64,000 nucleotides of DNA from Eubacteriaceae bacterium (GTDB lineage: Bacteria; Bacillota; Clostridia; Lachnospirales; Lachnospiraceae): NCBI GenBank assembly GCA_910574915.1, contig CAJTCR010000014.1, forward strand, positions 37,483 through 101,482, given 5' to 3'. A program made the translations under genes and the position numbers. Each line of letters starts with the position of its first letter. Position 1 is the stretch's first letter. Shown here piece after piece: positions 45,212-54,554 of the stretch. A model generated the notes under the pieces. That model ran no database searches, was not told the DNA's origin, and saw only the letters and a program-made list of their open reading frames with translations.

Positions 45212-45736
45212 TTATCCGGCAGATTCTGTCAGAAATACTCGGTCTGGATAGCTTTTTTTGAGCACCTCCAGCATTTCCTGGCTTAAATCGAGCAAAAGCT
45301 TGATCTTCTGCCTGTTTTCCATAATAATCATCGTATAATAAGGCGTATCCGCTTCATAAGAAGTATAGTCGTATTTTGCAATCTTTTGCGTCCCGGTGCC
45401 TTTGCGGTATTTTGCCACCGCCTCATGCCGGCTTGGAGCCGCCACCTCCATCTCATGCAGCTTTAGTACATGCGCCGTATAGCGGTAACGCCTGCCTAAA
45501 ATCACATCGATGGTCAGCGTGCCTGCCTCGAGCACATACTCATATTCCTTTTGGCTGAGCACGCTGTAAAAAAAATACAACACGACCAGCAAAAATCCAG
45601 GCAGCATAAACCCCTGTGAAATCATAATCCCAAGCAGGATAAAAAAGATTGCAAAAAAGATCATGATTTTTTTCAATACGCCTGTCATTGCTTTTTGCTT
45701 TCTGATCACCTGCTCGGTGATTCGGTAGTGGTACAT
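45212..45736 (-). CDS. Membrane protein with PH-like cytoplasmic domain, unknown function
   Basis: A 174-residue protein. The ATG at 45736 lies one base after the stop of the GH112 gene, with GAGGAAG before it. Two hydrophobic segments are near residues 22-60 (IMIFFAIFFILLGIMIS, FMLPGFLLVVLYFFYSVL), followed by a beta-rich region (EYEYVLEAGTLTIDVILGRR). I do not recognise a named family with confidence. Its close coupling to the GH112 phosphorylase gene implies a link to that operon or mere read-through. Confidence 0.75.
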   Translation of the reverse strand: MYHYRITEQVIRKQKAMTGVLKKIMIFFAIFFILLGIMISQGFMLPGFLLVVLYFFYSVLSQKEYEYVLEAGTLTIDVILGRRYRYTAHVLKLHEMEVAAPSRHEAVAKYRKGTGTQKIAKYDYTSYEADTPYYTMIIMENRQKIKLLLDLSQEMLEVLKKSYPDRVFLTESAG

Positions 45737-45737
45737 C

Positions 45738-47903
45738 CTACGCTTCCTCCATATCGTACCAGACGATCTGCGCCGGCTCCAGGGCAAGCGCAAAGCTGGT
45801 GCCGTCTGCGCGGTAAATCACGGTTTCCTGGCGCTCGTCGGTATTATTTACGGCACAATACCTGCGGTTATCAGGATAAGCGTGGACTTCCACATTGTGA
45901 TTGTGCGAATACCAGCAGCGCAGCATATCTTCTTTTCCTGCGCTCCAGAGTACCGCGCGGTGCAAAAGGCGGCTGTTTTGCAAGCTGTACGGCAGGCCGC
46001 TGATATATACCGCGCGCCCTGCGCCAAAGCTGTTTACGGCAAGCTGCACGCTTTCCTCCTGTTTGACAAGCACCGTCGCGCCTTCCAGGGCATAGATATT
46101 TTTCTTTCCTTCGCCAAAATCGAGCGTACCGCCTGCATCTTCGGTAATAAAATGCGGATGCTCCTGCCAGTTGTATTTGTCGTAGCCAAGCGTAAAGCCG
46201 TTTTCTTTTTCTACGCCGAATACGGTCGATAGCTGGAAAAAGTGCCCGTTTGCCTGATGTGCGCAAGGCTCGCCGACGCCGATTAATCCCCCGCCTTCAT
46301 AAACAAAGCGCTTTACGGCACTCGAAATGGCCGGGTTGCACCACCATTCTCCTCCAGTATGCGCCGTATCCGCATCCCCGATATTCAGCACAACGTCAAA
46401 CTGCTTAAGCAGATCAGGCTGATCCAAAATATCCGAAAAGCTGATAAAGCTGACGTCAAACGGCGCGCCGGAAAGCGCCTCAATCACGCCTGCATACGAA
46501 TAATTCTTTTTAAAATAAATCGCATGGTGCACCATATGGCAGCCCCACGAACGGCTTTTGCCCCAGCAGTTTAATACCGCGACTTTTGCCGCGCAGTACG
46601 GCGTGCCGCCTGCAATCTCTTTGTATAGCTGGCGGAACTGGTTGCAGACGTCTTCCACATACGCTACGAATTCCGGGAAATCCAGCGCCAGCTTTAAATA
46701 GCCGCCGTATCCGATCCGGTCTACCGGCTTTCTTAAGATCGCCCTGCGCGCCGTTACCCAGTTTTCCTTTGCTTCCTTTACCGGATCTCCTCCTTCGTGA
46801 AACGTATCCGGGAAAAAGTACGGCAGCAGGCGTCCTTCGGTATAAGAAACGCCTTTGATATCGCTGATTAACCGCAGCGTCGCACCGTTGCCGACACTGC
46901 CGACGACTGCGTCCAGCCCGGTCGTGGCAAATTCTTCCATGTACGGCTCTGTGCCAATCCAGTGGTCGCCTAAAAACATCATCGCTTCTTTGCCGTGCGC
47001 ATGGGTAATGTCTGTCATTTCCTTTATCAGCTTTGCGACTTCCCGCCGCTGGAACGCGACAAAATCCAGATACTGCCTGGAAGGGACGCGGTACTGGTTG
47101 TTATAATACCCCTGGTCAATGATATATTCCGGGCGGAACGCATACCCTGCTTCCCGCTCAAACTGTTCTAAAATATAAGGGCTGACCGAAGCCGAATAGC
47201 CATACCAGTCCACATATTTTTCCCGGCGCAGCTCGTCAAAGACAAGCGTAAACTGGTGAAAAAACGTCGTAAAGCGCAACACATCCACATACGGATGCGT
47301 TTCAATATAGCGTTCCAGCCGCTTTAGCGTAAACGCGTGCGTCTTTGGCTGACGCACATCAAACGTCATCTGGTGCTCCACGCCTTCCCAGTTATTGACC
47401 GTCGCATTGTACATATGCACCGGGTCCCAGATAATATACGCTAAAAAGCTGACCGTATAATCATGAAACGGCTTGCTTTTTATGACAACTTCACCATCTT
47501 CTTCTGCAAAGCTCCAGTCTGCTGTCTTTACAACCTCGCCGCTGCTGCGGTCTATCACTTCCCACCAGCGTGTCATATCGTCTTCTGTATTCAGCTTTAG
47601 CAGCTCTGGATGCAGCCCTTTCATCAGGCGGATGCGCAGCGTACCGCTGTCTGCCGTAACGATCGGCGTCATCAAATACATCTGCTGGATCTCCTGCGGG
47701 TGCGCCTTTGCCCATGCGTTGTCCTTTCTTGTCGTATAATAGGTCGCATACACCTTCATGCCTGCGTCCTTAAGCTCGATCGGAAATTCCGTGCCGTCGC
47801 AGTCGCGCACTGCGTCAGCACCCCATTTTTGCGCAAGGCGCACCGTGTCTTTGATCACATCCATATCTGTAGGTATCGTGACCTGTCCTTTTTGCTTCTC
47901 CAT
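45738..47903 (-). CDS. lnpA: 1,3-beta-galactosyl-N-acetylhexosamine phosphorylase (GH112)
   Basis: A 721-residue cytoplasmic enzyme. The start at 47903 has GGGAGG upstream. It opens with GQVTIPTDMDVIKDTVRLAQ and WGADAVRDCDGTEFP, the GH112 N-terminus, and contains FFHQFTLVFDE and a C-terminal Rossmann-like domain (LIGVGEPCAHQANG). The enzyme uses phosphate to split galacto-N-biose (mucin core) and lacto-N-biose (milk sugar) into galactose 1-phosphate and GalNAc or GlcNAc. Next to it are the NahK kinase and a sugar ABC importer, so the pathway is nearly complete; GalT and GalE are not in the window. Confidence 0.95.
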   Translation of the reverse strand: MEKQKGQVTIPTDMDVIKDTVRLAQKWGADAVRDCDGTEFPIELKDAGMKVYATYYTTRKDNAWAKAHPQEIQQMYLMTPIVTADSGTLRIRLMKGLHPELLKLNTEDDMTRWWEVIDRSSGEVVKTADWSFAEEDGEVVIKSKPFHDYTVSFLAYIIWDPVHMYNATVNNWEGVEHQMTFDVRQPKTHAFTLKRLERYIETHPYVDVLRFTTFFHQFTLVFDELRREKYVDWYGYSASVSPYILEQFEREAGYAFRPEYIIDQGYYNNQYRVPSRQYLDFVAFQRREVAKLIKEMTDITHAHGKEAMMFLGDHWIGTEPYMEEFATTGLDAVVGSVGNGATLRLISDIKGVSYTEGRLLPYFFPDTFHEGGDPVKEAKENWVTARRAILRKPVDRIGYGGYLKLALDFPEFVAYVEDVCNQFRQLYKEIAGGTPYCAAKVAVLNCWGKSRSWGCHMVHHAIYFKKNYSYAGVIEALSGAPFDVSFISFSDILDQPDLLKQFDVVLNIGDADTAHTGGEWWCNPAISSAVKRFVYEGGGLIGVGEPCAHQANGHFFQLSTVFGVEKENGFTLGYDKYNWQEHPHFITEDAGGTLDFGEGKKNIYALEGATVLVKQEESVQLAVNSFGAGRAVYISGLPYSLQNSRLLHRAVLWSAGKEDMLRCWYSHNHNVEVHAYPDNRRYCAVNNTDERQETVIYRADGTSFALALEPAQIVWYDMEEA

Positions 47904-47963
47904 CGTGAAAAACCTCCCTCTGTTTTCTTTTTCTAGCTTTTGCATAGCAGCTTTGGCTCTTTG

Positions 47964-49052
47964 TTATTCCGCCTTTGCCACAATATCCGCCATCTGTTCC
48001 CATTTGCGCTCCATATCTGCGACAAGGGCAAGCTGCGTCCGGCAGCGATCCAGGTTGTGGTGCTCCCTGTGAATGCGAAAATACGTATCTCCCGAAAGGT
48101 AATCGGTTAAAAAGCGCATTCCGCATTCTAAAGTCATAAGCTTCGCTCCCATTGGCATCATCTGTTTTTCCAGTTCGGTCAGGCTGTTTTGGCAGCCTTT
48201 TAAATATCCCTTTACATACAGCTCATACAGCTCAAGGCTCAGCGATACCTTGGACAAATCCGTCTCATCCTCTGCCGCCGTATTTGCCCCAAACCGGATC
48301 GAATCTCCAAAATCATAGACCGACAGCCCCGGCATCACCGTATCCAGGTCGATCACACAAATCCCTCTGCCCGTTTCCGCATCCAGCATGACGTTATTCA
48401 GCTTTGTATCATTGTGCGTTACCCGAAGCGGCAGCTTTTTATCCGCCAGCAGATCCGTCAGTACAGACATCTGCGATTCCCGCTCCATTAAAAACGCGAT
48501 TTCTTTTTCTGCTGCCTTCACACGGGCACATACATCCTCCTGCACCGCCTTTTGAAACGCCGCGAACCGCTTTGGCGTATTGTGAAAATCCGCGATCGTC
48601 TCATGCAGCGTATCCGCCGGATAATCGGAAAGCAACGACTGAAATGTCCCAAACGCAAGCGCGCTTTCATAAAAATCACTCTGCCGCTCTACCGTATCAT
48701 AGCTGACCGCATCCTGAATAAAACGATACATCCGATAGCATTTTCCATCCACACGGCAGTAGCCATCGCCGTCCCTTGTCTGAATCACACACAGTGCCTC
48801 CCTGTCCGGGTCACCGCCGCGCTCCCTGATCTTGCGGCGCAGAAAATCCGTTACGTTTGTAATATTTTCCATCAGCCCGTCGACATTTTGAAAAATATCC
48901 GTATTGATCTGTTGCAGGATATACTGCATCTGCCGCCCGTCCTGCTCCATCCGCACCAGCTCCGTGCGGTTAATATGCCCGCTGCCGTATTCTCTGACAT
49001 CGAGAATCGTTCCATGCAGCGCAAACATGTGGATAATGTCTTGTTTGTTCAT
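47964..49052 (-). CDS. nahK: N-acetylhexosamine 1-kinase
   Basis: About 362 residues of the aminoglycoside-phosphotransferase fold. YGSGHINRT near the N-terminus, YILQQINTDIFQNVDGLMEN, the catalytic VTHNDTKLNNVM and the metal-binding VIDLDTVMPG match bifidobacterial NahK. It phosphorylates GlcNAc and GalNAc at C1 after the GH112 phosphorylase. The ATG at 49052 follows AAGGGGG; a TTG at 49079 with GAGGAG eight bases upstream is a credible alternative start. It is the first gene of the nahK-lnpA-membrane protein run. Confidence 0.93.
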   Translation of the reverse strand: MNKQDIIHMFALHGTILDVREYGSGHINRTELVRMEQDGRQMQYILQQINTDIFQNVDGLMENITNVTDFLRRKIRERGGDPDREALCVIQTRDGDGYCRVDGKCYRMYRFIQDAVSYDTVERQSDFYESALAFGTFQSLLSDYPADTLHETIADFHNTPKRFAAFQKAVQEDVCARVKAAEKEIAFLMERESQMSVLTDLLADKKLPLRVTHNDTKLNNVMLDAETGRGICVIDLDTVMPGLSVYDFGDSIRFGANTAAEDETDLSKVSLSLELYELYVKGYLKGCQNSLTELEKQMMPMGAKLMTLECGMRFLTDYLSGDTYFRIHREHHNLDRCRTQLALVADMERKWEQMADIVAKAE

Positions 49053-49221
49053 AAAAATGCCCCCTTTTTCTTCTGCCAATCATATTTCTCCTCGTTTCAA
49101 CGATATCAAAAACATACGAAAAAGTCAATTTGCAAATCTTTCAGTTCCTTTTCAAAGATTGTTGAAATCTGCTCAAAATCTGTTCATTTCCTCCATTTCC
49201 TATTTTGTTTTTGACCATAAC

Positions 49222-49265
49222 AAAAGGACACTTCCCTAAAATTTTCTTTTAGGAAAATGTCCTTA
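49222..49265. terminator. Hairpin, probable terminator
   Basis: AAGGACACTTCCCTAAAA pairs with TTTTAGGAAAATGTCCTT (one or two mismatches). It lies in the 410-base gap between nahK and the serpin; it may insulate nahK from serpin-side transcription, but orientation of use is uncertain. Confidence 0.6.
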
Positions 49266-49347
49266 TCGTACAAAATATGAACTTCATTATGGTGAAAAAC
49301 AATCCATTGTATCCGTTTCTTATGTTACAATCGGGGAGCTTCTTAAT

Positions 49348-49417
49348 GCATGGGGCTTCTTAGCATTCTGGAACGGACGCAGCCAGGGCGCGCCAATCCC
49401 CTCTCCTGGCATCCCTC
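49348..49417. repeat. Lone palindrome-unit fragment R11
   Basis: The outer arm only of the repeat family: TTCTTAGCATTCTGGAACGG, GCAGCCAGGGCGCGCCAATC and CCTCTCCTGGCATCCCT. It has no partner arm and no partner unit. The rest of the gap from 49053 to 49463 is A+T-rich with a hairpin at 49222 and no ORF. Confidence 0.8.
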
Positions 49418-49463
49418 CCTAAAAAAACACCTAATCAAAAATTCAACCAGCAAACAACATATT

Positions 49464-50699
49464 TTACGGCTGGTCTAAAATCCCCATAAATACCGGCGCG
49501 CCAGTTTCCATATCCATAATCATATACAGAAAAGAACGGTTAAAATGCACGACTGGCTTCTCCAGATCGACTCCTGTTGCGGCAGCAACTGCCCCGATCG
49601 TTGCGGCAGCGGCTTCTGTGCCTTCTTCTGCCACTGTAATCACTGCTTCCTGCAAGACCAAGCTCAAATACAGGTTTTCATCCTTGGAAGATTTGCCAAG
49701 CAGCGTTAAGTTTGCTTTTTCCTCATCAAATGCTTTTTTAATGCCCATTGTCTTCAGGCTGTCGTTTAAAGTCTTTCTACACCGTACCTCAAATTTTGGC
49801 AGCGCAAGCTCTACTGTCTTTTGCGCTCCGCCTGCAATTAGGTCTGCCAGTTTTTTTGCATCATACGAAGCGTACCAGTCGCGGATTGGCTGATCCCCGG
49901 TCGGCATCACTGCGACAAAGGCAAACTTGCTGTCCTTATACGGCATAGCAACGCCCTGCGCGTCTTTATTTTTAAAATATTTACACGAATAGTTGATCGC
50001 GTGCATCATATCCGTCTTGACAGTCGTGCCGTCATCCAGCCGGAAATCGTTTTCCCCTGTCCCTTCTGCCAGAAACTGCTGCTGCCAGTCCGCATGGAAA
50101 TACAGCGCGTTTACAAGCGCAAGCCTCGTTTCTTTTTCCAGCTTTTTAGCAAGCAGCTTTGGAATCATGCCGTTCGTGCGTTCGTCTACCCATTTGTTGA
50201 TCTTGTTTTTTGTAGCGGCGGTGTCCAGCTTAGTTTCAAATACATCACACTGAAACTGCTTTTTCGCGGTATCCAGCCATTTTTTCTTTGCCGTAAACTC
50301 CTGATCCATCCATGCAGAATTGGCAATCGTAAGCTTTGCCGCGTCATTTTTTTGCGGCAGCGTCTGCATCATGCTTTCTGCTAAGGCAAGAGAGCTGCTT
50401 CCAAGCACTTTGTCAAATTCCTTTTTGGTCGTCCCTTTTGCACCGTCTGCTACCATGCCAAGCGTCATATACGCAGAGACCGGAGACATCACCGGATTTT
50501 CTTCTTTTAAATACTGTCCAAGCAGCTCGTAGCCAAACTGCTGCACCTTTTGCATGTCATCCTTTGTGTCTGCTGCTTTTTCCTTTGCCTGCACCATATC
50601 GCGCCTGTTTGCCCCGCCATGCTGTCCTGCCAAAATCCCCGCAAACGCGGCAGCGGCTACGGCAAGCGCCAGTACTGAAGTTACCAGTCTTTTTTTCAT
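49464..50699 (-). CDS. Secreted serpin (serine protease inhibitor, I4 family)
   Basis: A 411-residue serpin with a Sec signal peptide (RLVTSVLALAVAAAAFAGIL). The fold is shown by NPVMSPVSAYMTLGMVADGA, LTIANSAWMDQEF, LALVNALYFHADWQQQF and HFNRSFLYMI. The reactive-centre loop carries the inhibitory hinge EEGTEAAAAT followed by IGAVAAATG; counting 17 residues from the first hinge Glu puts P1 at alanine, which suggests an elastase-like target. Comparable serpins in Bifidobacterium longum inhibit neutrophil and pancreatic elastase. It is monocistronic, with AAAGGAGC before the ATG. Confidence 0.93.
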   Translation of the reverse strand: MKKRLVTSVLALAVAAAAFAGILAGQHGGANRRDMVQAKEKAADTKDDMQKVQQFGYELLGQYLKEENPVMSPVSAYMTLGMVADGAKGTTKKEFDKVLGSSSLALAESMMQTLPQKNDAAKLTIANSAWMDQEFTAKKKWLDTAKKQFQCDVFETKLDTAATKNKINKWVDERTNGMIPKLLAKKLEKETRLALVNALYFHADWQQQFLAEGTGENDFRLDDGTTVKTDMMHAINYSCKYFKNKDAQGVAMPYKDSKFAFVAVMPTGDQPIRDWYASYDAKKLADLIAGGAQKTVELALPKFEVRCRKTLNDSLKTMGIKKAFDEEKANLTLLGKSSKDENLYLSLVLQEAVITVAEEGTEAAAATIGAVAAATGVDLEKPVVHFNRSFLYMIMDMETGAPVFMGILDQP

Positions 50700-50816
50700 A
50701 AAAGCTCCTTTCTGAATAAACTGCGTCTGCTTTGCCGCAGTTTATCGTAAAAAATAAATTTGATTCTTTCTATACAGAATAAAACGTATTCCCAGATCAT
50801 ATGGTTGCAATATTTT

Positions 50817-51731
50817 TCAAATTTTTTCCAAAAGCATCTCCGCCAGCCTGACGCCTGCTTTTTCTGCTTCGTATTTTTGCACTGTCAGCTCCGCCCGCTT
50901 TACACGGTGCTGAGCAGATACCGCCATCCCTGTCAGCGTCAGCCGCTTTTTTCGGATACTTGCATACGCTGCCACCGGCGCCTGGCACCCGCCGCCAAGC
51001 GCCCGGATAAAGCTGCGCTCCGCCAATGCCTGCCAGCCGGCGTCTTCGTCAAAAAACGGTGCAAGCAGGCTTTTGTCAAAATCCTTCCTGCCTTGTACCG
51101 CAAGGATTCCCTGGCCCGCAGCCGGCACCATCTCCTTCACCGAAAACAGGCGGCTGATACGCTGCGAAAGCCCCAGACGCAAAAGCCCTGCAGCCGCCAG
51201 CACAAGAGCACCGTATTCGCCGCTGTCTAGTTTTTGCAGCCTGGTCAGAATATTTCCTCTGACAGATTTTACTGTACAGTCAGGAAACAGCTCCTGCAAC
51301 TGGGCGGCGCGCCTTGGGCTGGATGTCCCTATCGGCGCAGAAAGATCCGGCTGCAACTGGCCGCTGTCCTTGGCGCCAATTCCGTAACTACAGCTTTTCG
51401 CAGGCAGTACGAGCGCGTCCTGTGCAGCCTCCCTGCGCGAATAGCCAAGCACCGGAAAATCGTCTGGGATATCTGTCGGCAGATCCTTTAAAGAATGGAC
51501 GGACAAATCCGTACGTCCATCCATCAATGCCTGATCCAGCTCTTTTACAAACAGCCCTTTGCCGCCGATCTCATCCAGCCTGCGGTCTAACATCCAATCG
51601 CCTGCCGTTTTCATTTTTACAAGCACCGCTTCGCAGTCCGGGTGATGCGCCATGACAGACTGCCGCAGCAATTCCGCCTGCGCCACGGCAAGCGCACTGT
51701 CCCTCGTTCCGATTCGTATAATGTTTCCCAT
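50817..51731 (-). CDS. hemC: Porphobilinogen deaminase (hydroxymethylbilane synthase)
   Basis: A 304-residue enzyme that joins four porphobilinogen units. RIGTRDSALAVAQAELLRQS is the N-terminal signature; GGKGLFVKELDQALMDGRTD and VHSLKDLPTD hold active-site residues, and the cofactor cysteine is in LGGGCQAPVAAYA. It is the last gene of cobD-hemA-sirC-hemC on the minus strand. A GAGGGCAGC RBS precedes the ATG, which lies a few bases after the preceding stop. Confidence 0.95.
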   Translation of the reverse strand: MGNIIRIGTRDSALAVAQAELLRQSVMAHHPDCEAVLVKMKTAGDWMLDRRLDEIGGKGLFVKELDQALMDGRTDLSVHSLKDLPTDIPDDFPVLGYSRREAAQDALVLPAKSCSYGIGAKDSGQLQPDLSAPIGTSSPRRAAQLQELFPDCTVKSVRGNILTRLQKLDSGEYGALVLAAAGLLRLGLSQRISRLFSVKEMVPAAGQGILAVQGRKDFDKSLLAPFFDEDAGWQALAERSFIRALGGGCQAPVAAYASIRKKRLTLTGMAVSAQHRVKRAELTVQKYEAEKAGVRLAEMLLEKI

Positions 51732-51738
51732 GCTGCCC

Positions 51739-52233
51739 TCACTCTTCTTCGTCTGCGAGCCCCTCTAAGCTGCGCAGCCTTTTGCAAAAACGCGCGGTCT
51801 TTTTATGATTCCCGTCTGTGCTCACAACACCGACTACAAGCTGGTCGCGTTCCACAAGCGCCGGAAAATAAAAGTCGCACTGCGTACTGTCCGAGGCGTT
51901 ATTGACAGGAATCTTCCTGTTTCGGCATTCCTGTACAATCGCCGCATTCACTTTGCTGTTATCGGTCGCCGCCAGCACATAGTCCGCCTGCCGGTGTTTG
52001 AGTTCCCCCGGAAGGTAGGCACGCTCCTTGATCAAAAGCCTCCCGGGGTTACCGCTCAAAAGCGCGCGCATGTCTGCCCCGGTCTTTGGCGCTATCACGG
52101 TCACAGCGGCGCCATAACGCAGCAGCCCGCTTACCCTGCGCGCTGCTATTTTGCCTGCTCCAAATACTACAAATTTTTTCTCAGAAAGATTTACAAATAA
52201 CGGAAAATATGCCGGCATCGGATCTGTCTCCAT
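51739..52233 (-). CDS. Precorrin-2 dehydrogenase / sirohydrochlorin ferrochelatase-type protein (SirC/Met8 N-terminal)
   Basis: A 164-residue NAD-binding protein: PLFVNLSEKKFVVFGAGKIA is the Met8/CysG-B Rossmann start, NNASDSTQCDFYFPALVERD the active-site region. It oxidises precorrin-2 to sirohydrochlorin on the way to siroheme or cobalamin. The ATG at 52233 directly follows the hemA stop; a second ATG at 52218 has GGAG nine bases upstream and may be the real start. Confidence 0.9.
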   Translation of the reverse strand: METDPMPAYFPLFVNLSEKKFVVFGAGKIAARRVSGLLRYGAAVTVIAPKTGADMRALLSGNPGRLLIKERAYLPGELKHRQADYVLAATDNSKVNAAIVQECRNRKIPVNNASDSTQCDFYFPALVERDQLVVGVVSTDGNHKKTARFCKRLRSLEGLADEEE

Positions 52234-53460
52234 TCAAATATCCATCTTCTGCTCCAATAGCTCCACACAGCGGCGCATTTCTTCGCGTGCAAGCCCGTCC
52301 CGCAGTGTATACAGTATTTTGCCGATTACTTTTTGCGCGCTTTCATCCAGCGCCGCAGACAGCATCTGCTGCTGTTCTTTTGGAAATGCACCCGTTACGC
52401 GCTGCATTCTCCAGCACAGCTCCTTTGCCGCCTCGCGTCCGACCTGCTGCATTCTTGGAATCAAATCTCTGCACGCGCACCAGTCGTTCCATTCTGCTGC
52501 CTTTTGCGACAAAATCCGTTCCGCTTCCTGCTGCTGCGCGGATGCCAGTGCACCGGACGCATCGCTTTGAAACGCATCGATATCGTATAATGAAACGCCG
52601 TCCAACTGCGTGATCTCCTCTTCCATATCCCGCGGCACGGCAAGGTCGATAAACACCTGTTTTCTGCCGCAGGCTCCCCTTGCTTTCTCCAACGGCTCCC
52701 TTTTGATCGTAAGGTTCGGGCTGACTGTCGCCGACAGCACAAGGTCGCATTCTGGTATCTTCTCATACCGCTCGCCGTAGTGGATTCTCTCGCATCCCGC
52801 CGGGATCTCCACCATTCCGCTGCGGTACTGGCGCACCGTAACGGTTACCAACGCCCCCGCTTCCCGCAGTGCGAGCGCCGCTGTTTTTCCCATCACGCCG
52901 TTGCCGATTACAAGGCAATTCTTTTTTTCGAAAAAAAAGCCCTGCCGCCTTAGCTGAGCCAATGCGCAGTGCACGGTTGAAGCGTCTGTATGTACAAACA
53001 GTTCCTTTGCCTTTACTTCCTTTCCTGCCGTTACTGCACAGCGGAATAAAACTTCCAGCACAGGATCGGTGCAGTAGCGCTCGCGCGCCTGTCTGAGCGC
53101 TTCTTTTACCTGCGAGAGGATCTGCCCTTCCCCCAGCACCCTGGACTTTAAGCCCGCTGCAAGGTACATCAGGTGCATGGCAGCATCCTGCCCGCTTCTG
53201 ACCTGAAAATAAGGCGCATACTCCAAGGCAGGAAGTCGGCAGACGTCCGCAAGCAGTGTCCAAAGGCACAGCTCTTCCTGTTCGGTACTGACATACAGTT
53301 CCATCCGATTGCAGGTCGACAGCAGGACACAGCCCTTTACTCCCGGCTGCTTTTTGATCTCTTCCATCGCACGCCCCGCCTGTGAAGCCGTAAACGCAAA
53401 CTGCTCCCGGATCCTGACACCTGCGCTGCTGTGGTCAATGCCTATCATCTGGATCTTCAT
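52234..53460 (-). CDS. hemA: Glutamyl-tRNA reductase
   Basis: About 408 residues from the ATG at 53460, which has GGAGGAG upstream. IGIDHSSAGVRIREQFAF and the catalytic cysteine in LLSTCNRMELYVST begin the catalytic domain; LGEGQILSQVKEAL follows, then the NADPH domain (CLVIGNGVMGKTAALALREA) and a C-terminal dimerisation helix. It makes glutamate semialdehyde, the first committed step of C5 tetrapyrrole synthesis. It is coupled to the sirC gene downstream. Confidence 0.95.
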   Translation of the reverse strand: MKIQMIGIDHSSAGVRIREQFAFTASQAGRAMEEIKKQPGVKGCVLLSTCNRMELYVSTEQEELCLWTLLADVCRLPALEYAPYFQVRSGQDAAMHLMYLAAGLKSRVLGEGQILSQVKEALRQARERYCTDPVLEVLFRCAVTAGKEVKAKELFVHTDASTVHCALAQLRRQGFFFEKKNCLVIGNGVMGKTAALALREAGALVTVTVRQYRSGMVEIPAGCERIHYGERYEKIPECDLVLSATVSPNLTIKREPLEKARGACGRKQVFIDLAVPRDMEEEITQLDGVSLYDIDAFQSDASGALASAQQQEAERILSQKAAEWNDWCACRDLIPRMQQVGREAAKELCWRMQRVTGAFPKEQQQMLSAALDESAQKVIGKILYTLRDGLAREEMRRCVELLEQKMDI

Positions 53461-53489
53461 CGTCCATCTCCTCCGCACATCGCTGTGCT

Positions 53490-54536
53490 TTAGCCTGCAT
53501 AGTTCTGCCACTGTTCCAGCACACCGATCAATTTTTCATTTTCTTCACGGCTGCGCACGCCGATCCGGTAGTATCCCTGTGGCATTCCCTCGAAATTGCT
53601 GCAATCGCGCAGCATAATCCCGCGCATCATACTAAACGCATGGAGCCTTGGGCGGCTTTTGAAAAAGATAAAATTCGCTTCCCCTCTCGCCTGTTCAATA
53701 CCGATACGCGCAAGCTCCTCTAACAGCCAGCAGCGCTCTTTTGCCGTCTCCTGCACGGTCTTTTGCATAAATTCATGCTCCTTCGTGCAGGCAATGCCTG
53801 CCCTTTGCGCGACTGCCGATACCATCCATGACTGTACCGCGCCACGCAGCTTTTCCATTAAAGACTGGTCTGTACACAGCCCATAGCCCAGCCGGATGCC
53901 CGGCATTGCAAATATTTTCGTAAATTCCTTAAGGACAAACAGTGATCCCGGTGCATCCTGTGCGCACATCGAAAAATCTGCCGCGCCCTCCACATAGTCC
54001 AGGTAGCATTCATCCAATACAAGCACCGCCCCCGTCTGCTCGCACCGTTTTATGACACGCGCCATATATTCCTTGTCATACAGGATCGCTGCCGGGTTAT
54101 TCGGATTGCACCAAAATACCAGATCGATCTCTTCTGTAATATGCTCCAAAAAATCATCCAGCGGGACAAAAAAGCCGTCTGCTTCCTTCGTATAATAATA
54201 TACCGCCTCACACTGTGCCATAGACAGCGAGCGGGTATATTCCTCAAATCCCGGTGTTGGCAGCAGCGCTTTTTTCGGCTGCAATACCTGTGTCAAAAGC
54301 CGGACAATCTCAGCGGCGCCGTTGCCGCAAAACACCTGCTCCGGCTTTACCCCTTCCCACTGCGCTACATGCTCGTTGATCGTCCCCTGATACTCCTGCG
54401 GAAACTGTACGGCAGCCGTCAAACCGCTTCGAGCCGCCTGCATAACCTGATCTGGAATCCCTAAAAAATTACTGTTTGCCGAAAAATCGATACATGTATT
54501 TTGAAAAAACACATTCCCTCCATGCTGAAACATCAT
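53490..54536 (-). CDS. cobD: Threonine-phosphate decarboxylase-like PLP aminotransferase (CobD type)
   Basis: A 348-residue class I/II aminotransferase. HGGNVF and DFSANSNFLGIP at the start are CobD-like; FWCNPNNPAAILY and LVLDECYLDYVE are aspartate-aminotransferase motifs, and the PLP lysine is in VLKEFTKIFAMPGIRLGYG. CobD makes (R)-1-amino-2-propanol phosphate for cobalamin. Histidinol-phosphate aminotransferase is the near relative; the operon with hemA, sirC and hemC favours CobD. AAAGGAGC precedes the ATG. Confidence 0.85.
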   Translation of the reverse strand: MMFQHGGNVFFQNTCIDFSANSNFLGIPDQVMQAARSGLTAAVQFPQEYQGTINEHVAQWEGVKPEQVFCGNGAAEIVRLLTQVLQPKKALLPTPGFEEYTRSLSMAQCEAVYYYTKEADGFFVPLDDFLEHITEEIDLVFWCNPNNPAAILYDKEYMARVIKRCEQTGAVLVLDECYLDYVEGAADFSMCAQDAPGSLFVLKEFTKIFAMPGIRLGYGLCTDQSLMEKLRGAVQSWMVSAVAQRAGIACTKEHEFMQKTVQETAKERCWLLEELARIGIEQARGEANFIFFKSRPRLHAFSMMRGIMLRDCSNFEGMPQGYYRIGVRSREENEKLIGVLEQWQNYAG

Positions 54537-54554
54537 TTGCTCCTTTCTGGTTAT

